Assembly: GCA_034436755.1 (NCBI GenBank)
Contig: DAOTVB010000090.1
Coordinates: forward strand, 1 to 64,000
Length of the DNA: 64,000 nt
Direction of reading: 5' to 3'
DNA from: CAKZQX01 sp034436755
Lineage (GTDB): Bacteria; Chloroflexota; Chloroflexia; Chloroflexales; Chloroflexaceae
Of the stretch, positions 1 through 8,576 are shown one piece after another. A program made the position numbers and the translations under genes. Under the pieces are notes generated by a model. The model ran no database searches. It saw only the letters and a list, made by a program, of their open reading frames with translations, and had not been told where the DNA came from. Within the stretch, counting starts at the first letter, position 1; each line of letters starts with the position of its first letter.

Positions 1-392
1 GTAAAGAACCGTAGCGACATCTGCTGAATATGGCGATAGAGGGCACGGCGTAGGTCATACATAATACCCTGGCTGATACGGGCACTGAGGTACTGTTGCC
101 ATACATTGAAAACCCCATTGAGCACCGGCACTGCAATCATACCCCCAGCCAACCAGTTTAGCCGCCGGAGATCTCCGCCTGGCAATGCGTGATCGATCAG
201 ATCGCGGATAAGTAGCGGTGGTATGAGGGTTATCATTGCCATGAGGATAATAACGCCTGATAAAACGAAAATACGTAATCGGTATGGTCGCGCATACTGC
301 CATACCCGCCAGAGCAAGGCCCGGTTAATGGGGGGTGGGCGATGTTCTTTGTCATGGGCCACAAATGCGAACCAGCTACTGTGGATAGACAT
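1..392 (-). CDS. ABC exporter, N-terminal part (cut by left edge)
   Basis: Reading the minus strand from the ATG at 392 gives 130 uninterrupted residues that run off the left edge. They start with a short cytoplasmic stretch and an elbow-helix region (RVWQYARPYRLR), then a hydrophobic helix (IFVLSGVIILMAMITLIPPLLI), then RDLIDHALPGGDLRRLNWL and a second helix leading to YLSARISQGIMYDLRRALYRHIQ. This is the usual start of the six-helix transmembrane domain of MsbA/LmrA-type exporters; the ATPase domain would lie outside the window. It sits 18 bp downstream of the ABC-2 permease and is probably the last visible gene of the same operon. An export role, possibly for the peptide signal encoded upstream, is inferred from context. 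Substrate unknown. Confidence 0.8.
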   Translation of the reverse strand, partial: MSIHSSWFAFVAHDKEHRPPPINRALLWRVWQYARPYRLRIFVLSGVIILMAMITLIPPLLIRDLIDHALPGGDLRRLNWLAGGMIAVPVLNGVFNVWQQYLSARISQGIMYDLRRALYRHIQQMSLRFF

Positions 393-410
393 AGCATTCC
401 CCCTATCGAA

Positions 411-1136
411 CTATGATCGCCATGGGCGACCAGTACGCTGCAAAAGCCACAGTGCGAGCGTGACAAGAACCACCGTCAACCCAAGAACCAACAACTTGGA
501 AAACATCCAGGGCGCAGAAGCACTCGCAGCGACGCAGGCAGCGGGGGTATCGTTACAGGGCACGGAGGCGCGCGCAAACAGGTAGAATGGCCCCGTATAG
601 GTACCTTTGGTGGACTGTTCGAAGAACCAGTAGATCAGTGGCACCAGGAACGCGATCGCCGAACTGTGGACGATCAGACCCACCGTCATCCCAAGCATTC
701 CCAGGAACAACGTCGGCGGAAGCACCACAAATAAGGCCTCGCCCCAGTTAAGGGGTGCATACGTCACATGTAACTCAGCAAACAGCAGTAGTAGAACCAG
801 AATGGTTATCACAACCGCAACAGCGAGCCGGGCAAGCAGCAAGTTTTGCCGTGGGAATGATTTTGTTAACCAGAGGTTAGCCATGTGGTTTTCCCATTCC
901 TGGGAGACCAGATTGGCACAGATGAGAATACCGATGATTGGGGCAAACGTTTCGGAGATACGCAACGCCCAGTACACACGTTCCCACTCGGGACCGGCGG
1001 GCAGAAATAACACCACTGGTAAGAGCAGGGCAATTATGGGCGCGATCCAAAGATTGACCCGCCAGATCAGGCGTGCCTGATAGTAGATCAGGGCCATGGT
1101 AGGTGATAGCGTCAATGCCTTCATTACATTCCTCAC
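411..1136 (-). CDS. ABC-2 type transporter permease
   Basis: 241-residue integral membrane protein with about six hydrophobic helices (for example LNLWIAPIIALLLPVVLFLP, LAVAVVITILVLLLLFAEL, LLVLGLTVVLVTLALWLL). Length and helix layout fit an ABC-2 type permease subunit. The start is GTG at 1136, inside a GTGA overlap with the stop of the preceding permease, which argues for translational coupling; an ATG four codons later (1124) is the alternative. It would pair with the other permease (1133-2071) and the ATPase (2068-2940) in one exporter. Substrate cannot be read from the sequence. Confidence 0.8.
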   Translation of the reverse strand: MRNVMKALTLSPTMALIYYQARLIWRVNLWIAPIIALLLPVVLFLPAGPEWERVYWALRISETFAPIIGILICANLVSQEWENHMANLWLTKSFPRQNLLLARLAVAVVITILVLLLLFAELHVTYAPLNWGEALFVVLPPTLFLGMLGMTVGLIVHSSAIAFLVPLIYWFFEQSTKGTYTGPFYLFARASVPCNDTPAACVAASASAPWMFSKLLVLGLTVVLVTLALWLLQRTGRPWRS

Positions 1137-2071
1137 AGACTATTTAATCGCTGCAACCAGCGCTTCCAGGCCGGGAGCGATTGCTGCTCTGTTAGCGGAG
1201 TTACCCGGACAAACATGCCATAGCCCCGTCGGTGCCGATAAACCAGCACACATAACCCCAGCAAAGCAGCCGTCAGCACGAGATAGAGCAGTCGATTGAT
1301 CCACATTTCGCCTTGATGGCTCTGGAGCAGGCTGTAACTCTCGGGTGCGAAGAGCAGATCTGCCCGGAAAAACCAGAAGGTGAGAAACTGCGTGCTGCCG
1401 GCATCCTGAAACATGCTGAACTGTGTTACGGTATAGACCCAGTAGAAGAAATAGATCAACAAAGTTCCGACACTGTTTTGCAACAATAAACTGAGCGCCA
1501 ACAGCAGTGCGGTACCGTACAGCAGGGATATCCCAACGGCCGGGAGAACTGGGAGCAGGAAGTCGCTTATGGCAAAGGGAAGATCGAACTGCACAGCCAA
1601 CTGGTAGGCGCGCCCGGCTCCCACCAGGATCAACCCGGCAAGCAGGCTGCCCCAGGTCAGCACTGCGCCAAGATATTTGCCGATTACGTACTGCCAGGAG
1701 GTGATCGGTTGGGCATTAATCAGATCTACCATATCCCAACGGCGGTCACGCTGCCAGATAAAAGCCACGATAAAACCAATGAATAAGGTACTGCTCAACC
1801 CAACCCGGTCAATAAACTTCCAGGCGGTGTAGGTACTAAAACTAGCCACTTCCAGCGCCTGGCGGGCTAGCGCCGCACGATCAAGGGGTTCGCCACCGGG
1901 TACCGGAATGATAATTGGCTCAGGCGATGTTGCCTGCATTGCATATGAATGAAAGATTGACAGAACATCGCCAATGAGGAACGCGAAGAGGACAAGTGCG
2001 ACTAACCAGAAGGTCAGGCTGCGGTACTGCATCCGCACTTCGTATGCCGCAATATCCCAGATGGTTTTCAT
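1133..2071 (-). CDS. ABC-2 type transporter permease
   Basis: 312-residue membrane protein starting MKTIWDIAAYEVRMQYRSLTF, a common beginning for ABC-2 permeases whose first helix follows an amphipathic segment. There are about six hydrophobic helices and a long extracytoplasmic loop after helix 1 (ATSPEPIIIPVPGGEPLDR). The reading frame is open further upstream to 2179, but that part overlaps the ATPase gene. The ATG at 2071 forms an ATGA overlap with the ATPase stop and is the better start. The C-terminus overlaps the next permease by 4 bp, so the three genes form a tightly coupled transporter cassette. Confidence 0.82.
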   Translation of the reverse strand: MKTIWDIAAYEVRMQYRSLTFWLVALVLFAFLIGDVLSIFHSYAMQATSPEPIIIPVPGGEPLDRAALARQALEVASFSTYTAWKFIDRVGLSSTLFIGFIVAFIWQRDRRWDMVDLINAQPITSWQYVIGKYLGAVLTWGSLLAGLILVGAGRAYQLAVQFDLPFAISDFLLPVLPAVGISLLYGTALLLALSLLLQNSVGTLLIYFFYWVYTVTQFSMFQDAGSTQFLTFWFFRADLLFAPESYSLLQSHQGEMWINRLLYLVLTAALLGLCVLVYRHRRGYGMFVRVTPLTEQQSLPAWKRWLQRLNSL

Positions 2072-2940
2072 ACACACTCTACTTTGTTCATCAGATACAT
2101 ATACCCATCTTCCATCGTTGGTGATGTCGTGGTCGCCAGCGGTGAGGGAGCAGCGTCGGCAAGCATGCGAATACGCCATCCATTGTCATGGCGTACTGTA
2201 CTTAAGATGTGATAGCTTGCTTGAAGTTGTTCTAACTCGTTCTGTGTGGTATCAATTACCCAGACCTTGTGCTGTGCAACACTGGTGAGTTCGTTCGGTG
2301 TACCGCGCAGCAGCACCTGCCCGCGATTGAGAATGGCAAGATCGTTGCAGGTGCTGGCAATATCCTCAACAATGTGGGTTGAGAGGACCACAACCCGATC
2401 ACTACTCAGGCCGGCTAACAAATTGCGGAACCGTACACGTTCGGCCGGATCAAGGCCTGCAGTCGGTTCATCGACTATCAGTAACTTTGGGTTGTTCAGC
2501 AGCGCCTGCGCAATCCCCAACCGGCGTTTCATACCTCCAGACAGCGTACTCGTGCGCTGCTTGCGCTGCTCAGTCAGGTTGACCTGTTCCAGCAACGCAT
2601 CAATACGCGCTTTGCGCCGGGTACGCAGTCCGCTAAGCAGTGCAAAGTAATCGAGAAACTCTACGACCGTCATCTGGGGGTAGGCATTAAAATTCTGTGG
2701 CAGGTAGCCTAAAATATGGCGAATTTCGGTTGGGTTTTGTCGGATTGAGAAGTTATCAATATGAATATCACCCTCGGTGGGCGGTAACAGAGTTGCCATA
2801 ATCTGCATTAAAGTCGTTTTCCCCGCCCCATTGGGGCCAAGTAAGCCAAACATACCTTGATGCAGATCCAGTGACACGTTCCGCAGGGCGTGCTTACCGC
2901 CGGAATAGCATTTACTAATGTTTGTGATTGTTACATCCAT
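2068..2940 (-). CDS. ABC transporter ATP-binding subunit
   Basis: 290-residue ATPase with a complete nucleotide-binding domain: Walker A GPNGAGKTT, Q-loop YLPQN, signature LSGGMKRRLGIAQAL, Walker B LLIVDEPTAGLD and H-loop STHIVED. The C-terminal 70 residues after RGTPNEL form a small extra domain often seen in drug or peptide exporter ATPases of the CcmA/NatA type. The start at ATG 2940 is preferred because AAGAGG lies six bases upstream; another ATG is at 2946. The start lies inside the 3' end of the subtilase stub (2915-3610). It works with the two permeases that follow with 4-bp overlaps. Confidence 0.88.
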   Translation of the reverse strand: MDVTITNISKCYSGGKHALRNVSLDLHQGMFGLLGPNGAGKTTLMQIMATLLPPTEGDIHIDNFSIRQNPTEIRHILGYLPQNFNAYPQMTVVEFLDYFALLSGLRTRRKARIDALLEQVNLTEQRKQRTSTLSGGMKRRLGIAQALLNNPKLLIVDEPTAGLDPAERVRFRNLLAGLSSDRVVVLSTHIVEDIASTCNDLAILNRGQVLLRGTPNELTSVAQHKVWVIDTTQNELEQLQASYHILSTVRHDNGWRIRMLADAAPSPLATTTSPTMEDGYMYLMNKVECV

Positions 2941-3610
2941 AAGCATCCTCTTGACTTCTAACGACAGGTGGGTCGTCCGGTGTTTGCGTTGTCGCCCCGG
3001 TGGACCAGCGCCTGACCAGTGCAGCTAAACTCTTGATTGAGAAGAAATGTTCAATAGTTAATTCCTCGTCGGGAATAGAAAATCTATATCGATGTTCCAG
3101 GGTGTCGATAAGAGCAATGGCATTTCTCGGATCTAGTTTGAATATTGGGTCAAGTAATGGTGTATGTGACAGTGCAGTAACCTGGTCTCCAGATAGGTTC
3201 AGTGTATCGGCAACAATCATACACACCTCGCGCTCTAGCGCTGTTTCGATTGATGCGCAGTGTATGTACTGTTGTTGAACCTGTTGCGCCTGTAGAAATG
3301 ATTTTTGGAAGAAATCATCTCCTATGAGTTGTGCTTCGATACATGCGTCATTCCATCCCACTGACGAGGCGTGGCGTTTTAACAAATCACTCATAGCATT
3401 AAACGTGATTCCGGGATAGATTTGACGTATGAGGGCAACAATTCCTGTGATGTGTGGCGCGGCATAGCTGGTTCCGCCTACGAAGGTATAACGTCCGTTC
3501 ACATCGGCGACACGCTGCATATCACCCCGAGCAATGCACTGGATCGGATGCTGGGGACGAAAGAGATAGCTATACCTGCCATAGACCCGCCCCCCGGCAA
3601 CCCCAAACAC
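2915..3610 (-). pseudogene. 5'-truncated subtilisin-like protease with carrier-protein-like tail
   Basis: The frame opens with GTG at 3610; an in-frame stop lies three codons upstream (3617-3619). Within the first 60 residues is the subtilase (S8) serine motif GGTSYAAPHITG, but the region that would carry the catalytic Asp, His and oxyanion Asn is absent, so the enzyme cannot be active as it stands. The last 80 residues resemble an acyl/peptidyl carrier protein (LEHRYRFSIPDEELTIEHF, then SIKSLAALV). At the phosphopantetheine site the usual LDS reads LDP (KLDPRNAIAL), so the attachment serine is missing. Its end overlaps the ABC ATPase start by about 26 bp. It is most likely a decayed protease-carrier fusion; a co-opted small protein cannot be excluded. 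Confidence 0.65.
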
Positions 3611-3730
3611 ATTTGTTTATATTGTGAGTTGTTCGGTGTGGTTGAAAAGGTAGTATACGTCTGTGTTAGAGGGTTGTCATGAGGCTAAAGTCACGTTGTA
3701 CCATATGACTTCACTCCTAACTCTGGTGGA

Positions 3731-4399
3731 TTAGACAGTCTCGTCGTGCTCTGGGTTAACTTGCATATGTTGCCAAAACCATGCTACTGCTTCAGCCCGG
3801 GTGCGAACGCCGAGTTTGGCATAAATGTTACTGATGTGGTTCTTGACTGTGCCCTCGGCCAGGCTCAACGTGACGGCAATCTGGGGATTATCGTGCCCCT
3901 GGGCTACCATCTGCAACACCTGCTTTTCACGTGTACTTAGATATTTTTGCGGTGATATCGCCGCCTGCAATGCTGTCTGTTGTCGCTGCATAAGCCGGGT
4001 GGTCACGCGCCGGCTCAACCAGCCGGTTTCACCTCGCGCAACACCGCGCACCGCATCGACAATCGATGTTACCGCTTCATCTTTGGTGAGATAGCCGGCT
4101 ACCCCGAGTTCCAGGAGGCCAAAGATATATTGTGCATCATCGTAGGCGCTGAGTGCCAGAATGCGTGCAGTCACGCCGTATGCCTGCAACTGACGTGTAA
4201 CTTCGACGCCATTCATGCCGGGAAGTTCCATGTCCAGTACGATTACATCCGGCTGTAGCAGCACGAGTTCTTCCAGCGCCGTTATGCCATCCCCAATCTC
4301 TGCAATGACAACTATATCGGGCAACTGCTCAAGCAGTTGTCGTATCCCTGTCCGTAACACGGGATGATCATCAACCAGCACGACTCGAATGGTTTGCAT
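3731..4399 (-). CDS. NarL/LuxR-family response regulator (ComA-like)
   Basis: 222 residues: a receiver domain at about 5-120 with acidic pair D10-D11, phospho-acceptor D56 (VLDMELPG) and K106 (YLTKDEA), then a LuxR-type helix-turn-helix (LSTREKQVLQMVAQGHDN, TVKNHISNIYAKLGV). AGAAGAGG stands about eight bases before the ATG. It follows the histidine kinase by 36 bp on the same strand and is its obvious partner. In order and domain make-up it matches ComA of Bacillus ComQXPA systems, also a NarL/FixJ-type regulator. The 120 bp downstream show no clear terminator, so transcription may continue into the transporter genes. Confidence 0.9.
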   Translation of the reverse strand: MQTIRVVLVDDHPVLRTGIRQLLEQLPDIVVIAEIGDGITALEELVLLQPDVIVLDMELPGMNGVEVTRQLQAYGVTARILALSAYDDAQYIFGLLELGVAGYLTKDEAVTSIVDAVRGVARGETGWLSRRVTTRLMQRQQTALQAAISPQKYLSTREKQVLQMVAQGHDNPQIAVTLSLAEGTVKNHISNIYAKLGVRTRAEAVAWFWQHMQVNPEHDETV

Positions 4400-4435
4400 A
4401 GTCTCGGCCTCTTCTGTTGCATTGGGTTAGTTATC

Positions 4436-6940
4436 TCACCAGACGGACGTTTGATCGGGGATTTTTGCGTGTGTTGAAATATTCTCCGCTTCTTGGGCTG
4501 CTGCGCGTGGTAATATGGCCTGCACGACTGTCCCGGCTCCTGGTGCCGAATTTACGATAAAGCGTCCCCCAACCGCTTCCATCCGTTCCGCAGCACCCAG
4601 TAATCCCAGATGGCCCTGGCGTGCCAGGTCGATCCAGCGTGCTGGCACCCGGAATCCACACCCATCATCACGCACCTCCAGAACGACTTCCTGATCATCT
4701 AAGTGCAGCCGCACCAGCGCCCAGCGTGCCTGTGCGTGGCGGACAGCGTTCTGCAACGCCTCCTGATAGACGCGAAACAGCGCCAGGCGTGTCATGGTTG
4801 GTAGTATTTGACCGTCAGACATCAAGTCACAATCAATGTGCAGTGTGGAATGGATCGTTCTCACGCTGTCCAGGTGCGAGCGAATAGCTTTTTCCAGTCC
4901 AAAGGGTACCAGTACTGATGGGCGTAGTTCACCACAGATTGTACGCAAGGTATGGGTGGCATTTTGTAGCGTTGTTTCCACCTGCTGCAATGTCATACAC
5001 GACACCTGATATCCTGGTTCACGCTGAAGCGCACCGATGCAAAAACTGATACTATAGATATCCTGCAACGGACCATCATGCAGGTCTTGCGCCAACCGCA
5101 ACCGCTCTGCTTCACGACTCTCAACCAGCCGCTGCTTGACTTCAATCAGTTCGTCGCGCATCTGCTCGACCTGCTGCAATTGATCGCGTAGTCCTGCCAC
5201 AAGCCACATATTCTCGGCAGCAACTGCGGCCTGCTGTACCAGCGTTACCAGGATCGCCTGGTCTTCATGCACGAGGAAGTCTCCCCCTCGTCGGTCGCCC
5301 AGCACCAGCAGGCCGTGCAGCTTCCCGTTTCGTACCAGTGGGAGCCAGAGTTGTGCCTGCGACGCTGACAATAGTGTATGCTCTGCCGCTACCAACAAAC
5401 TGTCGTTTAGAGTCGCATAGAGATCGGCCTGTCGATATAGGTTTGGGGTTACCCGCAACATGCAGGCCAATGCCCCATCAGCCGGCAGATGCAACGTGAC
5501 GAACGAGGTTAACTCTGTGCCGTAACAACCTTTCCCCACCAGCCATTGCCCATCAGCCCAGAAACAAACAGCGCTGCGAAAATGCATTGCCTGCATTGCG
5601 TCTAGCAGTTGACCCACCATGTGATCACTATCACGCGTCTGGATTAATTCGGCGCTCACAGCCTGCACAATGCTGCGGTAATCGTACCATCCCCCGTAAA
5701 ACAGGTAATCAACCCGATGCTGCACCCTGCTTCGGATCGGGACAAACAGGACTGCAACCAGGATCGCCAAACCGCTGCCGATAAGGGCATAGTTCCAGAA
5801 GGAGAGCAGTGGAAAGAGATGATTAAGAATGCCATATACCAGAGTATATATCCCTATCCATCCAGCACTAAGTATGCCATATACCACGCTATGGTTAATA
5901 AGTCGGTCAATCCATCCCAGATTATCGTGGAGCACAACATAGGCATAGCTGATGGGCAGGAGCACAAGAAATGGAAAAGTTCCGAAATAACTGATCACTG
6001 GTATGCCCCACAGCAATTCCGGCAAGAATGACAAACCAAGCATGGGTAGCAGACTGAGCGTCATCCCGACCAGCATTACCCGCAGACGGCGATGATCCGT
6101 AACGCTGGTTGCCGTACTTGGCCGGTAGAGCAGTCCCAGTGCTCCCAGGAGCATAAGCGCAACCAGTCCCCGCTGCCCGGTACGCACTGCGGGTGGTATA
6201 GTATGCACCAGCACGAATATGAGCAGTGTCACGCCAATCAGCCCCGCGGTCACGCCATAGATTGCACCCACCAATCGACGCTGCAAACGTTGGGGCAGCG
6301 GACGGGGAAAGAGCGTATAAAAATGGAACATGACGGCTGCCGAGAGTGGCAACAGGATCGTAAAAGCCATAATGCCGACCGGAACATTGAGCACCGAGAG
6401 CAATCCCATCGCCAGCAGTGTGGCTATGATTTGGCTCATAAGCAGAAAGAGTTGCGCTACCCGCTGCCGCGGATGCAACATCCAGGTGATCAATCCTATC
6501 CCCCAGAATACCAGACTGATCAGTAGGGGTTCAAGCAGGAACAGGCGTATCCGGCGTGGCGGTGTCGTCAGCCTGAACGCGACAGATAGCGACTCACCCG
6601 CCCGAACAACCGTCAAATCGACCCGTTCACCCTGCACTTTGCCGAAATAGGGCGCAACTTGTATCTGCCACGGCTGCCCATCAATGGCAACCACCCGATC
6701 GCCAACTTGAAGACGACTCTGCGCCGTGGGACCGGCAGGGTCAATTGATGTGATGTGGCCGGTCGTAATCCAATCTAGCCCATCATAGGGATGCTCCCAG
6801 GCAATGTGGATGGCCCACCCGATACTCCCCAGCGTACTCAGGGCAAGCAGGAGTGCTAACAGCATGTCCTGACGCAAGAGACCTGACACTGGCCCACACC
6901 TATACGGAGATCTTGTTCGCTTAGATTTATTCCGGTACAT
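4436..6940 (-). CDS. Multi-TM PDZ sensor histidine kinase (ComP-like)
   Basis: 834 residues. One membrane helix lies near residues 25-47, then a PDZ-type domain at about 55-125 (ITSIDPAGPTAQSRLQVGDRV, VAIDGQPW). About eight or nine further helices span 133-400, followed by a GAF-like cytoplasmic domain at 425-580 and a coiled coil. The HisKA_3 dimerisation helix has phospho-acceptor H621 (RLAQDLHDGPLQD) and the HATPase domain has N731 (QEALQNAVRHA) and DDGCGF. Bacillus ComP also has many helices and a PDZ domain ahead of a HisKA_3 kinase, so the match is architectural as well as positional. The gene starts 9 bp after the synthase-like gene. The ligand is inferred to be the product of the two upstream genes. 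Confidence 0.88.
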   Translation of the reverse strand: MYRNKSKRTRSPYRCGPVSGLLRQDMLLALLLALSTLGSIGWAIHIAWEHPYDGLDWITTGHITSIDPAGPTAQSRLQVGDRVVAIDGQPWQIQVAPYFGKVQGERVDLTVVRAGESLSVAFRLTTPPRRIRLFLLEPLLISLVFWGIGLITWMLHPRQRVAQLFLLMSQIIATLLAMGLLSVLNVPVGIMAFTILLPLSAAVMFHFYTLFPRPLPQRLQRRLVGAIYGVTAGLIGVTLLIFVLVHTIPPAVRTGQRGLVALMLLGALGLLYRPSTATSVTDHRRLRVMLVGMTLSLLPMLGLSFLPELLWGIPVISYFGTFPFLVLLPISYAYVVLHDNLGWIDRLINHSVVYGILSAGWIGIYTLVYGILNHLFPLLSFWNYALIGSGLAILVAVLFVPIRSRVQHRVDYLFYGGWYDYRSIVQAVSAELIQTRDSDHMVGQLLDAMQAMHFRSAVCFWADGQWLVGKGCYGTELTSFVTLHLPADGALACMLRVTPNLYRQADLYATLNDSLLVAAEHTLLSASQAQLWLPLVRNGKLHGLLVLGDRRGGDFLVHEDQAILVTLVQQAAVAAENMWLVAGLRDQLQQVEQMRDELIEVKQRLVESREAERLRLAQDLHDGPLQDIYSISFCIGALQREPGYQVSCMTLQQVETTLQNATHTLRTICGELRPSVLVPFGLEKAIRSHLDSVRTIHSTLHIDCDLMSDGQILPTMTRLALFRVYQEALQNAVRHAQARWALVRLHLDDQEVVLEVRDDGCGFRVPARWIDLARQGHLGLLGAAERMEAVGGRFIVNSAPGAGTVVQAILPRAAAQEAENISTHAKIPDQTSVW

Positions 6941-6949
6941 AGGCCCATG

Positions 6950-7924
6950 TTAGCGCAATCCCGGCAGGTGTGCAACCCATTGATGCAAGGGGGCAATTTG
7001 TGCCGGCGCACCAGTGACCGCCGCTAATGCTGCCGATGCCCGTTGATGATGGCGAGTAAACTCGATCTGTATATACAATCCGGCGCCGAGTGCGTTAATC
7101 AAGCTACGTGCCTGTGCTTCAGCATCGCGGTCATGTGGAGCCTGCAAGAGAAGTTGTTCCAGTCGGGCCCGTTCAGCGGGTGACGCAACTGCCAGCGTAT
7201 AGCAGATTGGGGCCGTGCGCTGGCCCTGGGCCAGATCACCGCATCCGGCAGAGGCCCGGAGCCCGGCCCAATCGTTTGCAAGCTGAACCAGAATTCCTAT
7301 ATGATGACCCAGGGTAGTATATACCTGGAGATCGGCATCTGGAAGGCCGGCACACACGGCTCCGGCGCGTGCCGCGAATGCAAAAAAGGCTCCCGATTTG
7401 GCCTCCATGATCGCGGTATAGGTCGCAAGGTCACGGTCAGTCTGTCGCTCCAGATCCCAGTGCTGACCACCGGCCATGCGGAAGAGGGTATTCATGAAAT
7501 CATCTACCAGGTTCGTCCGTTGCTCCAGGGGCAGTCTGGACAGCGCCAGTTGCGCCAGGGCGATGAACCCTGTTGCAAGATTAATAACACGTGGTGGATC
7601 GGTCAAAGAAGAAGAGATCCGTGCGACATCCCCATCTTCGACTTCATCAAGCAGGTGTGTGGCGATATGCAATGCTCGCCAGGCTGCCGCAACAGGTACT
7701 GCGTCGGCAGGCATGCCACCAGCAGCCTGGCAGGCCAGCAGTGGTAAGGCGGTAAAGGCAAACCCGGTGCGTTCAGATGCCTGCGCTGTGTGGATGACGT
7801 GTTTAATGTTATCGATATAGTCAGCAGCAGCGCCCGACTCTGCTGCGAGGAATGCCAGGAGCGTATAGACTTCGTCGAGCAGTGCTGCTGTGCATTGTGT
7901 CACTGTATAGGTTGATGCCTGCAT
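6950..7924 (-). CDS. Polyprenyl-synthase-like protein (ComQ-like)
   Basis: 324 residues of the trans-isoprenyl diphosphate synthase fold. The first Asp-rich motif is present in modified form (LLDEVEDGD, residues 91-99). GQHWDL (154-158), EAKSGAFF (174-181) and DLAQGQRTAP (230-239) match the usual GQ.xDL, KT and GK.T.P blocks. The second Asp-rich motif is reduced to N217-D218-W-A-G221. A weakened second motif suits a protein-prenylating ComQ-type enzyme better than a chain-elongating synthase. It lies between a small leader-like peptide gene and a kinase-regulator pair, the context expected for ComQ. A housekeeping synthase is less likely given the neighbours. No strong ribosome site is seen; it starts 21 bp after the peptide gene and may be coupled. 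Confidence 0.75.
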   Translation of the reverse strand: MQASTYTVTQCTAALLDEVYTLLAFLAAESGAAADYIDNIKHVIHTAQASERTGFAFTALPLLACQAAGGMPADAVPVAAAWRALHIATHLLDEVEDGDVARISSSLTDPPRVINLATGFIALAQLALSRLPLEQRTNLVDDFMNTLFRMAGGQHWDLERQTDRDLATYTAIMEAKSGAFFAFAARAGAVCAGLPDADLQVYTTLGHHIGILVQLANDWAGLRASAGCGDLAQGQRTAPICYTLAVASPAERARLEQLLLQAPHDRDAEAQARSLINALGAGLYIQIEFTRHHQRASAALAAVTGAPAQIAPLHQWVAHLPGLR

Positions 7925-7945
7925 AATTAGCGTCGTACTTGTGGA

Positions 7946-8275
7946 TTATTGTTCCTGATCCGGCATGTCTGGCAGCAATTGCCGGGAGGAACGATTACCC
8001 ACACCAGCCTGCATGTTCGGCTCTTCGATTGACTCAAACAGTACAGCACTGGCAAGCGAAGAACCACTCCCCCAGGTGGAGTCTTCCTGTCCTACTGTCG
8101 AGCAGTCAGGCCACGGGTGGTTGGGTAACACCATGCGCAACTCGTCCCATTCTGCATCACTCAGGGTGATACCGTACCGGGTGACAGCGGTTCGGTCGCC
8201 GGCCTGAATCTCGGTATACAATGAAGGGTGCGTCGCCAGACGATGAATAAGCTGAAGCAGTGAAGTAGACAGCAT
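7946..8275 (-). CDS. Putative signal or RiPP precursor peptide (ComX-like)
   Basis: 109-residue peptide with a strong ribosome site (GAAAGGGGAG, seven bases before the ATG). Residues 1-50 look like a leader: a helix (SLLQLIHRLATHPSLYTEI), then GDRTAVTRYGITLSDAEWDEL. This follows the pattern of ComX and of NHLP/Nif11-type leaders (helix, Pro, then G-[IV]-T and an acidic helix). Residues 51-109 are low in structure and rich in Ser, Gly, Pro and Gln, with W55, C58 and W68 as candidate modification sites. Unlike Bacillus ComX, there is no Trp in the last ten residues, and the peptide is about twice as long. It heads the ComQ/ComP/ComA-like gene set. A precursor role is inferred, not shown. Confidence 0.6.
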   Translation of the reverse strand: MLSTSLLQLIHRLATHPSLYTEIQAGDRTAVTRYGITLSDAEWDELRMVLPNHPWPDCSTVGQEDSTWGSGSSLASAVLFESIEEPNMQAGVGNRSSRQLLPDMPDQEQ

Positions 8276-8484
8276 AATTTCTCCCCTTTCTTTGTGTAGA
8301 GAGCATTATTCTGACTATCGAGATCTACGATCCGGATACAAACACCAATGGATATCCGACGCGAACTGCTGATGGTTAACACAGCGCGCTGATCTGGCAG
8401 TTTTCCGGACGGAGGGGGAGTGCGGATGTGGATGGACTATCTGGAAATGCCTGGTATATATATTACACGTTTATCGCATGCTGG

Positions 8485-8529
8485 TCATAGGTGAAAGTCA
8501 TATTTGGAACAATGACTTTTGTCCTATGA
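8485..8529. promoter_or_regulatory. Long interrupted inverted repeat upstream of the peptide gene
   Basis: TCATAGGTGAAAGTCAT (8485-8501) is mirrored by ATGACTTTTGTCCTATGA (8512-8529) around a 10-base spacer, with one bulge. It lies about 210 bp upstream of the peptide gene, between it and the tRNA terminator. There is no T-run, so it is more likely an operator for a dimeric regulator (possibly the LuxR-type regulator downstream) than a terminator. An AT-rich stretch at about 8455-8466 could hold the promoter. Confidence 0.45.
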
Positions 8530-8576
8530 TGGTGAACATGCAGAGATGTGTAAGTGGAGACATAGGTCAGCAACAC

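Noticed and set aside
55..303. Short minus-strand frame at the left end
   Set aside because: A different minus-strand frame from the ATG at 392 gives a clean ABC exporter start over the same DNA.
2915..3610. Active subtilisin-like protease
   Set aside because: Only the serine motif is present; Asp and His regions are missing and a stop lies just upstream of the first start codon.
8485..8529. Rho-independent terminator
   Set aside because: No T-run follows either arm and the spacer is long; an operator is more likely.
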